NCBI GenBank assembly: GCA_013286305.1
Contig: JABDFW010000021.1
Location: 1 to 41,222, forward strand
DNA length: 41,222 bases
DNA from: Bacteroidota bacterium
Lineage (GTDB): Bacteria; Bacteroidota; Bacteroidia; Chitinophagales; Chitinophagaceae
Direction of reading: 5' to 3'
A program made the translations under genes and the position numbers. Positions 16,806 to 24,656 of the stretch are shown here, one piece after another. Position 1 is the first letter of the stretch. Each line of letters begins with the position of its first letter. Under the pieces are notes generated by a model, which did not search any database, had not been told where the DNA came from, and saw only the letters and a program-made list of their open reading frames with translations.

Positions 16806-17357
16806 TTAGTTTAATTGCGGGTCAATAGGATAATTTATCAGCTGCTCATACTCGCCGCCTTTTTGTTTTAAAGCCTCTTTCCAAATAAGGTCAGTATTCC
16901 TGTGAAAAACAAGATGTTTATTACCTTCAGTTATTACCCAGCTTTTTTGTTCCATCTCGTTATCTAACTGGCCATCTGACCAACCACTATAGCCAATATA
17001 AAAGCGAATATTAGTGTAAGATAGCTTGTTTTGTTTGATCAGGTGAACCACTTCTGCAAACTCACCGCCCCAGTAAATACCATCAGTTACCTCAATTCCA
17101 CCGGTAATAAGGCCGGGGCACCGGTGTAAAAAATGTACAGTATCTGGCTGTACCGGCCCTCCATAATTCACCTGGAATTTGCACCCCTCCAGGTCGCTTA
17201 TTAAATCGCCTATAACATGCGGATAAGCCCTGTTTAGTACAAATCCCAGGCTTCCCTCTGGCTGATGTTCGCACAAAAAAATTACGGACCGCATAAAGTT
17301 GGGGTCTTTTAAAAATGGGTCTGCGATTAATATTTTGCCCGGTAAAATATCTCCCAT
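16806..17357 (-). CDS. YqgE/AlgH family protein
   Basis: The 183-residue protein has the YqgE/AlgH signatures: GKILIADPFLKDPNFMRSV near the start, GSLGFVLNR, the NYGGPVQPDTVHFLH segment, and the GYSGWSDGQLDNEM motif in the C-terminal half. The family is conserved and cytoplasmic; AlgH was linked to alginate regulation in Pseudomonas, but its biochemical role is not established. It is convergent with the barrel gene and divergent from the histidine kinase, with 123 bp to the kinase start. Confidence 0.95.
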   Translation of the reverse strand: MGDILPGKILIADPFLKDPNFMRSVIFLCEHQPEGSLGFVLNRAYPHVIGDLISDLEGCKFQVNYGGPVQPDTVHFLHRCPGLITGGIEVTDGIYWGGEFAEVVHLIKQNKLSYTNIRFYIGYSGWSDGQLDNEMEQKSWVITEGNKHLVFHRNTDLIWKEALKQKGGEYEQLINYPIDPQLN

Positions 17358-17467
17358 AATTGAAATTTAGCACTTTAGTTGTAATAATGAAAATAATTAT
17401 TATGATATTTATTGCGTTAAAAAGTTCATAAACCTTGCCAGGAAGTAGTTTAGCCCTTTATACACTA

Positions 17468-17475
17468 TACTTTTG
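17468..17475 (+). promoter_or_regulatory. Probable -7 element for histidine kinase gene, TACTTTTG
   Basis: TACTTTTG matches TAnnTTTG and lies 5 bp before the ATG at 17481, which again predicts a leaderless or nearly leaderless message. About 70 bp upstream is an AT-rich inverted repeat, TAATAAT (17382-17388) with ATTATTA (17396-17402), which could be an operator for either divergent gene. Confidence 0.5.
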
Positions 17476-17480
17476 CGGAG

Positions 17481-18821
17481 ATGAAGAAAATAATTCCCAT
17501 TATTATTGTATTGATAGCCTTATCCATCGTGGGGGTTATTATAATACAATTATCGTGGTTTTCTAATCTTTTCCAGGTAACCCAGGAAAGCTTTATTGAC
17601 AAAGTGGATAAGGCAATGTTTGATGTAACCCAGGAACTTGGCAAACAGGTTTCAACCGGCCCGTTAATGCGCCTTCAGCGAAAACCGCAGCTCAGGTTAC
17701 TTCCTGACAACCTTAATTTTCCTGCAGTAAAACCCCCTGCTATATCTGAGCATTATACAAACACAGAAATATATAATAAAGTAAGGAAAGCCATGGATAA
17801 GCAGGGGCTAAAAGACCTGGACTTTGAATTTGCCATTACCTCCAATGGTGATGACAATATCCTTGAAATGCAGTCTAAAAATTATATTGAAGCCTCAATG
17901 GATTCTACCCATTCTCTTCAGCCACGTGTGATGGCTATTTCTACGGAAAGCAATCCTGTTATAGAAAGCACGGCCTATGAGCAGCTTTGGGTTATTATAC
18001 CTGAATTTAAAACACAGATATGGAAATCACTCACCTGGATGGTTGCAGGTGCGTTTTTATTTACAGTTATAGTTATCGCTGCTTTTTATTTAACGGTTAA
18101 AACCATGCTTGTTCAAAGAAAGCTTAGCCTTATTAAGAGCGACTTTATTAATAATATGACCCATGAGCTAAAAACACCGTTAGCAACAATATCTCTTGCT
18201 GTGGATGCAGTGCGTAATGAAAAAGTGCAGAAGGACAGGGAAAAATTGCAATATTTCGGCGGAATAATCAAGGAAGAGAGCAAACGGATGAATAAGCATG
18301 TTGAAACCATTCTGCAGGCAGGCTTAATGGAAAGGCAGGATCTTAAAATGAACCTTTCTTTCCTGCATGTTAACGAAATAATTAAAAAAGTTACAGACAA
18401 TTTTACGTTACAATTGCAGCAAAAAAAAGGGAAGATAGAACTTTTGTTAAATGCATCAAACGATGTTGTATTGGCGGATGAAACCCATTTCACCAATATG
18501 ATCAATAACCTGGTTGACAATGCTGTTAAATATTCCAAAGAAAACCCGCTTATACGCATCATAACTCACAGCACCTCAAAAAGTTTAGTTATTAAAATTG
18601 AGGATAATGGCATTGGTATGAGTAAAGAAACGGTAAAACGCATTTTTGAAAAATTTTACCGCGCCCATACCGGTAACGTTCATAATGTAAAAGGTTTTGG
18701 CCTTGGGATGAGCTATGTAAAAACAATTATAGATGCTATGAAAGGCAGGATAAGAGTGGACAGCACCCTTGGTAAAGGAAGCACTTTTATTGTGGAAGTG
18801 CCTTTAGGTAAAAAGCAGTAA
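17481..18821 (+). CDS. Two-helix membrane sensor histidine kinase
   Basis: The 446-residue protein has TM1 at about residues 4-27, a periplasmic region of roughly 150 residues with no recognised sensor domain, and TM2 at about 178-205. A short linker without an evident HAMP domain follows, then the HisKA box with phospho-acceptor His228 in MTHELKTPLATIS. The ATPase domain shows the N box (NLVDNAVKYSKE), G1 (DNGIGMS), F box (EKFYRAHTG) and G2 (GFGLGMSYV; GKGSTFIVEVP). It should autophosphorylate and pass phosphate to a response regulator, but none is adjacent. The stop lies 6 bp from the convergent queA stop. Kinase assignment is certain; signal and partner are unknown. Confidence 0.96.
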   Translation: MKKIIPIIIVLIALSIVGVIIIQLSWFSNLFQVTQESFIDKVDKAMFDVTQELGKQVSTGPLMRLQRKPQLRLLPDNLNFPAVKPPAISEHYTNTEIYNKVRKAMDKQGLKDLDFEFAITSNGDDNILEMQSKNYIEASMDSTHSLQPRVMAISTESNPVIESTAYEQLWVIIPEFKTQIWKSLTWMVAGAFLFTVIVIAAFYLTVKTMLVQRKLSLIKSDFINNMTHELKTPLATISLAVDAVRNEKVQKDREKLQYFGGIIKEESKRMNKHVETILQAGLMERQDLKMNLSFLHVNEIIKKVTDNFTLQLQQKKGKIELLLNASNDVVLADETHFTNMINNLVDNAVKYSKENPLIRIITHSTSKSLVIKIEDNGIGMSKETVKRIFEKFYRAHTGNVHNVKGFGLGMSYVKTIIDAMKGRIRVDSTLGKGSTFIVEVPLGKKQ

Positions 18822-18827
18822 GGCCCT

Positions 18828-20075
18828 TTATTTTTCTTTCTTAAAGATAAGACTTCCATCCCCATAACTTAGAAAACGAAAGTCGTGTGTTAATGCATAA
18901 GAATAAATATTTTTCCAATCATCACCGGCAATAGCCGCCACAAGTAAAAGAAGGGTTGATTGCGGCTGGTGAAAATTGGTGATTACCGCAACTGCTATTT
19001 TTAAGGAATACCCCGGGGCAATTATAATCTGCGTTTTGGTAATAATAATTTTTTTCGCTTTAACTTTCATCCAGTGCAATAAATATTGTAAAGTTTTTTT
19101 GGCAGGCAGGTTTTGCGGTAATTCATAAGCATCCCATTGTTGTATGGCAATCTCATCAGTATTAATATCATATTCACTTTTCACTTTTAACTTTTCACTT
19201 ACCTTAACCCCCATCCAATATAAGCTTTCAAGAGTGCGCAGCGAAGTTGTGCCAACAGCAATTATTTTATTATCAATATTTTCAAGTACCTCTTCAATCA
19301 GTTCCTTTTTTACTTCAATAAACTCCGCATGCATCTCGTGATGTTGCATGGTGGCTGCCTTTACAGGCTTAAAGGTACCGGCACCCACATGCAGTGTAAC
19401 AAAACCCGTTTGTATATTTTTTTGCTTTAGTTTTTCAAAAAGCTCTTTTGTAAAATGCAGCCCTGCGGTAGGGGCGGCTACTGAACCATCTAATTTTGCA
19501 TAGATGGTTTGATACGTACTTTTGTCATTCTCTTCTGCAGGCCTGTTTAAATAAGGTGGTAATGGCATAACGCCTGCAAAATGTAAAATCTCAGCAAAGG
19601 TTAATGCTTTATCATCCCAGCTTAATTCAATCAAAAAGCAATCATCCAGCGCTTTAATTCTCTCTGCGGTCAATACAACAAGCCCTTGTTCTGTTTTTAT
19701 TCCTTTTAACAGCGGCACATCTTTCCATTTTTTTGCACCACCAATCAAACATTTCCATAAAACCTTTTCTTTTTGCAGCATAGCAGTAGTAATATCAGCA
19801 TACTGTTCATCCGGTTCCAGGCAAAAAAGCTCTATAGTAGTGCCGGTTGATTTTTTAAACAGCAACCTGGCCTCAACAACTTTTGAATTATTAAAAACAA
19901 GTAATGATGATGAAGGAATTTGTTCATCAAGTTTATTGTAAATACTTTCTGTTATCTTTCCGTTTTTATAAACAAGTAATTTGCTTTCATCTCTCTTCGG
20001 CAATGGATATTTTGCAATTTTGGCTTCCGGCAGATCGTAAGTAAAGTCTTTTATGGAGAGATGTTTGGGATGCAT
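18828..20075 (-). CDS. queA: tRNA preQ1(34) S-adenosylmethionine ribosyltransferase-isomerase
   Basis: QueA moves and isomerises the ribose of SAM onto preQ1 at tRNA position 34, giving epoxyqueuosine. The start is set at the ATG at 20075 (MHPKHLSIKDFTYDLPEAKIA). Family motifs are clear: LPKRDESKLLVY, LLVFNNSKVVEARL, PLPPYLNRPAEENDKSTYQT (split), DGSVAAPTAGLHFT, HVGAGTFKPV and GTTSLRTLESLYW. The protein is 415 residues, longer than the roughly 350 of E. coli, with the extra length in two loops. One insertion (SEKLKVKSEYD) is encoded by a tandem 7-mer repeat at 19173-19200. A DUF3052 gene lies 37 bp upstream on the same strand. Confidence 0.96.
   Translation of the reverse strand: MHPKHLSIKDFTYDLPEAKIAKYPLPKRDESKLLVYKNGKITESIYNKLDEQIPSSSLLVFNNSKVVEARLLFKKSTGTTIELFCLEPDEQYADITTAMLQKEKVLWKCLIGGAKKWKDVPLLKGIKTEQGLVVLTAERIKALDDCFLIELSWDDKALTFAEILHFAGVMPLPPYLNRPAEENDKSTYQTIYAKLDGSVAAPTAGLHFTKELFEKLKQKNIQTGFVTLHVGAGTFKPVKAATMQHHEMHAEFIEVKKELIEEVLENIDNKIIAVGTTSLRTLESLYWMGVKVSEKLKVKSEYDINTDEIAIQQWDAYELPQNLPAKKTLQYLLHWMKVKAKKIIITKTQIIIAPGYSLKIAVAVITNFHQPQSTLLLLVAAIAGDDWKNIYSYALTHDFRFLSYGDGSLIFKKEK
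19173..19200 (-). repeat. Four tandem 7-mers (AAGTGAA type) inside queA
   Basis: On the coding strand of queA the 28 bp read AAGTGAA, AAGTTAA, AAGTGAA, AAGTGAA. Such words are usually seen between genes in this lineage; here they are translated as part of a variable loop (SEKLKVKSE) after the conserved LESLYWMG motif. Confidence 0.8.
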
Positions 20076-20112
20076 AAATAAGTTGCAAATATAAATGGTG
20101 CAGTACAACCGA

Positions 20113-20511
20113 CTACCTGTTTTCTTTTCGCTTCATTATTTTTAGCCCACTCCAAATATCACTTACCGCACAAACTTTTATATCAACCCAGCCTGCCGGC
20201 AATACAACAGCCCTTATTGTATCTTCTGTAATATCAGTTGGTATATTTGCAGATTTTTTATACCAAGATATCCATACTACCGCATCATTTTTCGCTTTTG
20301 CAATTATGCTTTTAAAATTTTTTTCAAGGTCTTTTTTATGTTGTGCAAATACATGAAAGATATCTGCATCTTTCATATTTGTAACAATCATCCTGTCGAT
20401 ATTTTTTTCAAGCAACTCCGGGTAATTGCCTGGGGCATTTATTAAAAAAATTTTAGAATCTTCTTTAATGCCAAGCTTCTTTATAAGCGGCGTTCCTGAG
20501 TATCCTGCCAT
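20113..20511 (-). CDS. DUF3052 family protein
   Basis: The start is set at the ATG at 20511 (MAGYSGTPLIKKLGIKEDSKIFLINAPGN in pieces), which is how DUF3052 proteins begin; an upstream start would add 11 residues. The 132-residue protein has the GYSGTPLxKKLGI motif, a Rossmann-like strand IFLINAP, a central KDADIFHVFAQ, and the DAVVWISWYKKSA...DITEDTIRAVVLPAGWVDIKVCAVSDIWSGLK ending (given in pieces). Function is unknown. It is divergent from mraZ with 141 bp between starts, and probably co-transcribed with queA. Confidence 0.9.
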   Translation of the reverse strand: MAGYSGTPLIKKLGIKEDSKIFLINAPGNYPELLEKNIDRMIVTNMKDADIFHVFAQHKKDLEKNFKSIIAKAKNDAVVWISWYKKSANIPTDITEDTIRAVVLPAGWVDIKVCAVSDIWSGLKIMKRKENR

Positions 20512-20614
20512 GATAAGTTTTTTAGCAATGCACAGTTTGTCCACAGCCTAATAGAATTTGTGTGGAAAAATAGAGCGCATAAATCTGCCATTTTGATATG
20601 CAAATTTGTTCTTT

Positions 20615-20650
20615 TGTGGAAGAATGTGTTAAATTGTGTCAAAATCTGTT
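20615..20650 (+). promoter_or_regulatory. Candidate MraZ operator: four boxes at exact 10-bp spacing
   Basis: TGTG starts at 20615, 20625 and 20635 and TCTG at 20645, in the units TGTGGAAGAA, TGTGTTAAAT, TGTGTCAAAA and TCTGTTGAAT. The array ends at the mraZ start codon (20653). In studied bacteria MraZ represses its own operon through GTG(G/T)-type direct repeats one helical turn apart, so position and form both fit. An extra TGTGGAAAAA lies at 20561. A -7-like CAAATTTG at 20601-20608 would put the start site inside the array. Confidence 0.7.
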
Positions 20651-20652
20651 GA

Positions 20653-21099
20653 ATGATTTGTTTTCTTGGTGAATATGAGGCTACGGTTGATACCAAAAAC
20701 CGTTTTTTACTCCCAGGGGGCTTGAAAAAGCAATTCCCGGAAGGAGAAAACAAATTTGTGGTAAGCCGTGGTTTTGAGAAATGCCTCTCATTATATCCAA
20801 TGAAAACCTGGGAAGGTATGGTAGAACGCTTAAGCAAACTGAATGATTTTGACCCTAAGGTACGCCAATTCAAATTGATTTTTTTAGGTGGTGCGACAGA
20901 GGTAGAACTTGATGGTGCCGGCAGGATGTTGTTACCCGCTTCGTTAAAAGAGTACGCAGGTTTAAATAAGGATATTATACTGGCATCGGATATTGACAAA
21001 ATAAAAATATGGGATGCCGCTAAGTACAAACAGTTCTTTGAAGAAGTTTCAGCAGATGCCTTTAGCAGTTTGGCAATGGAGGTTGGTGGCAAATTGTAA
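20653..21099 (+). CDS. mraZ: MraZ transcriptional regulator of the dcw cluster
   Basis: The 148-residue protein has two MraZ/AbrB-type repeats, each with the D-x-x-x-R motif: VDTKNRFLLP near residue 13-22 and LDGAGRMLLP near residue 88-97. It opens with FLGEYEATVDTKNR, typical of the family. MraZ forms a ring-shaped oligomer that binds direct repeats upstream of its own gene and represses the division and wall operon. Here it is the first gene of the cluster, 20 bp before rsmH, and an array of repeated TGTG boxes lies directly upstream. Confidence 0.97.
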   Translation: MICFLGEYEATVDTKNRFLLPGGLKKQFPEGENKFVVSRGFEKCLSLYPMKTWEGMVERLSKLNDFDPKVRQFKLIFLGGATEVELDGAGRMLLPASLKEYAGLNKDIILASDIDKIKIWDAAKYKQFFEEVSADAFSSLAMEVGGKL

Positions 21100-21119
21100 T
21101 TTTTGGCAAATCGTTAATT

Positions 21120-22025
21120 ATGTCGCAACAGTATCACACCCCTGTATTATTTAATGAATCAATTGAAGCGTTAAATATAAAACCCGGAGGCATATATGTT
21201 GACTGCACATTTGGCAGTGGCGGCCACTCAAAAGGGATTTTATCAAAGTTAGATGAACAGGGTAAAATAATTGCTTTTGACCAGGATGCAGATGCGCAGC
21301 AAAATATACCCAATGACAAGCGCATCATTTTTGTTCCACAGAATTTCAGGCATTTAAAGCGTTTTTTGCGATTGCACAAAATAGCAGGTGTGGATGGCAT
21401 ACTGGCCGACCTGGGTGTAAGCAGTTACCAGTTTGATGAAGGGGAGCGAGGTTTTTCCACCCGGTTTGAAGGCCCGTTAGATATGAGGATGGACAGGCGG
21501 CAGCCTTTAACGGCGGCAACAGTGCTGCTTACTTACAGCGAAACGCAACTGCATAAAATGTTTGAACAGTATGGCGAGGTAACAAATGCCAAAACCTTAG
21601 CAAAACATATTATACAAAACAGGCAGTATAAACCGTTACAAACTATAGAGGCATTCAGGGTTTTGCTTCAGCCTGTTGTAAAGGGAAACCCCCATAAATA
21701 TTTGGCACAGGTTTTCCAGTCGTTGAGGATAGAGGTAAATGATGAAATGGGGGCGCTGAAAGAAATGTTGCAGCAGTTACCGGATGTTTTACATACAGGT
21801 GGAAGGGCGGCAATTATAACTTTTCATTCGCTGGAAGACAGGATAGTGAAGAATTTTTTTAAAAATGAAAATGAAGAAGATGATACTGCAAACCCTTTTA
21901 CAACAGAAGAAAAGGAGCATAAGCTGAAAATAATAACAAAAAAACCCGTTACACCTTCAGTAGAAGAGCTAAAGAAAAACCCAAGATCACGGAGTGCGAA
22001 ACTGAGAGTAGCGGAGAGGAGATAA
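21120..22025 (+). CDS. rsmH: 16S rRNA (cytosine(1402)-N4)-methyltransferase
   Basis: RsmH (MraW) uses SAM to methylate N4 of C1402 in the 16S rRNA decoding centre. The 301-residue protein has the family start YHTPVLFNESIEALNI, SAM-binding DCTFGSGGHS, the DGILADLGVSSYQFDEGERGFS region (in pieces), PLDMRMD, RIEVNDEMGAL, and AIITFHSLEDRIVKNFF, ending in NPRSRSAKLRVAER. All are standard. It is the second dcw gene. Confidence 0.98.
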   Translation: MSQQYHTPVLFNESIEALNIKPGGIYVDCTFGSGGHSKGILSKLDEQGKIIAFDQDADAQQNIPNDKRIIFVPQNFRHLKRFLRLHKIAGVDGILADLGVSSYQFDEGERGFSTRFEGPLDMRMDRRQPLTAATVLLTYSETQLHKMFEQYGEVTNAKTLAKHIIQNRQYKPLQTIEAFRVLLQPVVKGNPHKYLAQVFQSLRIEVNDEMGALKEMLQQLPDVLHTGGRAAIITFHSLEDRIVKNFFKNENEEDDTANPFTTEEKEHKLKIITKKPVTPSVEELKKNPRSRSAKLRVAERR

Positions 22026-22040
22026 ACAAGACAGACAAAG

Positions 22041-22072
22041 AAGTCATTAAGTCAATGGTCATTAAGTCAATA
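22041..22072 (+). repeat. 15-bp-period repeat GTCATTAAGTCAAT x2 between rsmH and ftsL
   Basis: GTCATTAAGTCAAT occurs twice without change, at 22043-22056 and 22058-22071, separated by one G and preceded by AA. The element takes up much of the 82-bp spacer and belongs to the same word family as the array at 10491-10522. Confidence 0.8.
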
Positions 22073-22107
22073 CGCGGTTTAAATCTGTCACGTCAATTTG
22101 TATTAAA

Positions 22108-22461
22108 ATGAGCGACCAGGAAGTTAATAGGATAAAAAAAAGCACGCTTTACATAAAAGAATTGTTCAGCTACAAGTGGATATTGAAGAACCTTGTTTTC
22201 TTTTTATTCGTTGCCTTTCTTACGGTTTTATATATAGCAAATGGCCAAAAGGCCGATAAAATTATCAGGGATATTAATGTTACTGAAAGGCAGATACGGG
22301 AACTTAAATATGAGTATAAAACATTGAAAAGCGAGGAGATATTTCGCAGCCGGGAGGCTCAAATTGTGCAGGCGGCATCTGGTTTAGGATTAAAACTTTC
22401 TGTGCAGCCGCCGATGCATATTACGCTTTCTGCTGAACAAAAGGAAAATGGAAAACCATGA
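22108..22461 (+). CDS. FtsL-like cell division protein
   Basis: The 117-residue bitopic protein has a basic cytoplasmic N-terminus, one membrane helix (ILKNLVFFLFVAFLTVLYIANG, in part) and a periplasmic coiled-coil-like helix (DINVTERQIRELKYEYKTLK) ending in a SGLGLKLSVQPP segment. The position between rsmH and ftsI is that of ftsL in all dcw clusters, and the architecture fits the Bacteroidota FtsL-like family. FtsL joins FtsQ and FtsB to activate FtsW-FtsI at the septum. Direct similarity to E. coli FtsL is low, as usual. Confidence 0.9.
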   Translation: MSDQEVNRIKKSTLYIKELFSYKWILKNLVFFLFVAFLTVLYIANGQKADKIIRDINVTERQIRELKYEYKTLKSEEIFRSREAQIVQAASGLGLKLSVQPPMHITLSAEQKENGKP

Positions 22462-22527
22462 TAGCCCGATGATCCTATGGCCATTTTAAATGTTGCTAAC
22501 CTTTAAAACATCATTAACAACTGTAAC

Positions 22528-24654
22528 GTGGAAGTAAAGCGCGACATACTTTGGAGGGTTTATGTAAGCTATATAGTTGTGGCGGCCATTTGCATTGCGA
22601 TACTTGTAAAGGCTTTTTACATACAGCAGGTTGAAGGCAAATACTGGCGAAGCATGAATGACAGCCTTCACGAAAAGCTGGAAGAAATAGATGCCGAACG
22701 CGGTACCATTTATAGTGCTGATGGCGAGATGCTTAGCACAAGTATTCCGCAATTTGATGTATATATAGATTTTGGGGCAGACGGATTGCGCGAAAATAAC
22801 GGGAAGCGTTTTCATGAAAACCTTGACTCGCTAAGTTACGGCCTGTCAAATCTTTTTAAAGACAGAAGTGCCGCTAATTACAGGGAACTGTTGAAAGAAG
22901 GGTACAATTCAGGAGATCGTTATTTTCCCCTCCTTAAAAAAGTAAGCTTCAGCGACTACGAGCAGTTAAAGCAATTACCATTGGTTAGGCTTGGTAAAAA
23001 TAAAAGCGGTTTTATACCCCTTGTAAAAAATATACGCCTTAACCCGTATCAATTACTTGCATACAGAACAATAGGGTTAGACAGGGAAAATTCTCAGAAA
23101 GTAGGGCTTGAACAAACATATGATACGTTACTTAAAGGCACGAAAGGCAAACGATTGGTAAGGTATATATCGGGTGGAATAGCTATACCGGTAGATGAAG
23201 ATTACCAGGTTGAACCCGAAAATGGCAAGGACATAATTACAACAATTGACACTCATATACAAGATATAACGGAGACGGCTTTAATGAATATGCTGAAAAG
23301 CAATGAAGCGCAACATGGCTGCGCCATTGTAATGGAAGTGAAAACAGGCAAAATAAAAGCGATCGCAAACCTGGGTATAAGGCCCGATGGTAATTATTGG
23401 GAAGATTTTAATTATGCGTTGCAGCCCACTGAACCGGGATCAACTTTTAAGCTGGTAACGCTAATGAGCCTGCTTGCCGATAAAAAAATATCACTCGATA
23501 ATATCGTCAACCTTGAAGGGGGGCATTGGACAATTAACGGCAGAATGGTAATTGATGCGGAAGAACATGATAAAAGCGATGATATTGTAACTGCAAAACG
23601 TGCCTTTGAAATAAGCTCTAATGTTGGAATGGCAAAACTGGCTTACCAGGGTTACGAATCATCACCCTGGCAATTTATTAATCATATTAAACAATTTGGG
23701 TTAGATTCTTTAACCGGCATTGACCTGTACGGCGAGAGGCCGCCTGTTGTTTATAAGCCCGGTAAACCTGAGTGGAGTTCTACAACAGTACCCTGGATGG
23801 CTTTTGGATACAATATTGAGATAACGCCTTTGCATACAGCAATGCTATATAATGCAATTGCAAATGGTGGTACAATGATGAGGCCTTTTTTAATGGCTTC
23901 AGTACAAAAAGACGGAGTTACTATAAAAGAAACCCAGCCAATGGTAGTAAGGCAAAAAATATGTAGTGACGAAACACTTAGCCAAATAAAAGAATGTTTA
24001 AGAGGCGTATGTGCCGACTCCGGTTCTACTGCGTTCAGATTGTTTAAAGGCGCTCCATACAAAGTTGCTGGTAAAACCGGAACTGCGTTGGTGGCGGGAG
24101 GAAAATACACTTATGCGGATATGATATTTCAGTCATCGTTTGCAGGCTTTTTTCCGGCGGACGATCCTCAATATACCTGTGTGGTTGTTATTGTAAACAA
24201 ACCTCATGCAGTAAAGCATGTTGGTGCTTTGGTAGCAGGGCCCGTATTTAAGGAGATAGCGGACAAGCTGTACACTATGTATGTAAAGCAAAATGCCCCA
24301 CTTCAATATGCAAATGCAACGGTTAACGACAGTATTGCATATTCATATACAGGAGTAAAAGCGGAAGTAAAAAAAATAATGAATGCGCTCAATATTTCTT
24401 ATACAGGCGGAGAAGCAAATTCAGAATATACGGGCATTGAAAAAGTATCCGGTAAACCGGTAATGGAAGATAAGGTTGTTAGTGATTCGCAAATGCCGCA
24501 ACTGGCGGGCATGGGTTTAAAAGACGTAATATATATATGTGAGAACATGGGGTTGAAAGTAAATATAAAAGGAAAAGGAAAAGTAACTACACAATCTATT
24601 GCAGTAGGGCGGCCTATTACTAAAGGACAAGTTGTAGAAATTGTATTGAATTAA
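22528..24654 (+). CDS. ftsI: Septal peptidoglycan transpeptidase FtsI (PBP with PASTA domain)
   Basis: The 708-residue class B PBP cross-links septal peptidoglycan with FtsW. The start is GTG at 22528; an in-frame TAA lies 8 codons upstream and no ATG lies between. It has one N-terminal membrane helix (about 12-32), the PBP dimerisation region with ERGTIYSADGEMLSTS, and the transpeptidase: catalytic Ser305 in GSTFKLV, SSN in ISSNVGM and KTGTA. A single PASTA domain follows at the C-terminus (MPQLAGMGLKDVIYICENMG in part), as in SpoVD-type proteins. The murE gene follows after 2 bp. Confidence 0.97.
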   Translation: MEVKRDILWRVYVSYIVVAAICIAILVKAFYIQQVEGKYWRSMNDSLHEKLEEIDAERGTIYSADGEMLSTSIPQFDVYIDFGADGLRENNGKRFHENLDSLSYGLSNLFKDRSAANYRELLKEGYNSGDRYFPLLKKVSFSDYEQLKQLPLVRLGKNKSGFIPLVKNIRLNPYQLLAYRTIGLDRENSQKVGLEQTYDTLLKGTKGKRLVRYISGGIAIPVDEDYQVEPENGKDIITTIDTHIQDITETALMNMLKSNEAQHGCAIVMEVKTGKIKAIANLGIRPDGNYWEDFNYALQPTEPGSTFKLVTLMSLLADKKISLDNIVNLEGGHWTINGRMVIDAEEHDKSDDIVTAKRAFEISSNVGMAKLAYQGYESSPWQFINHIKQFGLDSLTGIDLYGERPPVVYKPGKPEWSSTTVPWMAFGYNIEITPLHTAMLYNAIANGGTMMRPFLMASVQKDGVTIKETQPMVVRQKICSDETLSQIKECLRGVCADSGSTAFRLFKGAPYKVAGKTGTALVAGGKYTYADMIFQSSFAGFFPADDPQYTCVVVIVNKPHAVKHVGALVAGPVFKEIADKLYTMYVKQNAPLQYANATVNDSIAYSYTGVKAEVKKIMNALNISYTGGEANSEYTGIEKVSGKPVMEDKVVSDSQMPQLAGMGLKDVIYICENMGLKVNIKGKGKVTTQSIAVGRPITKGQVVEIVLN

Positions 24655-24656
24655 TT

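Noticed and set aside
20537..20620. DnaA-box-like words (TTGTCCACA at 20535-20545, TGTGGAAAA at 20561, TGTGGAAGA at 20615) suggesting an origin
   Set aside because: Each differs from TTATCCACA by at least one base, there is no dnaA, dnaN or gidA nearby, and the words are better explained by the 10-bp-spaced MraZ boxes.
22462..22527. Missing ATG start or frameshift before ftsI
   Set aside because: An in-frame stop lies 8 codons upstream of the GTG at 22528 and the protein starts normally ahead of its membrane helix, so GTG is simply the start.
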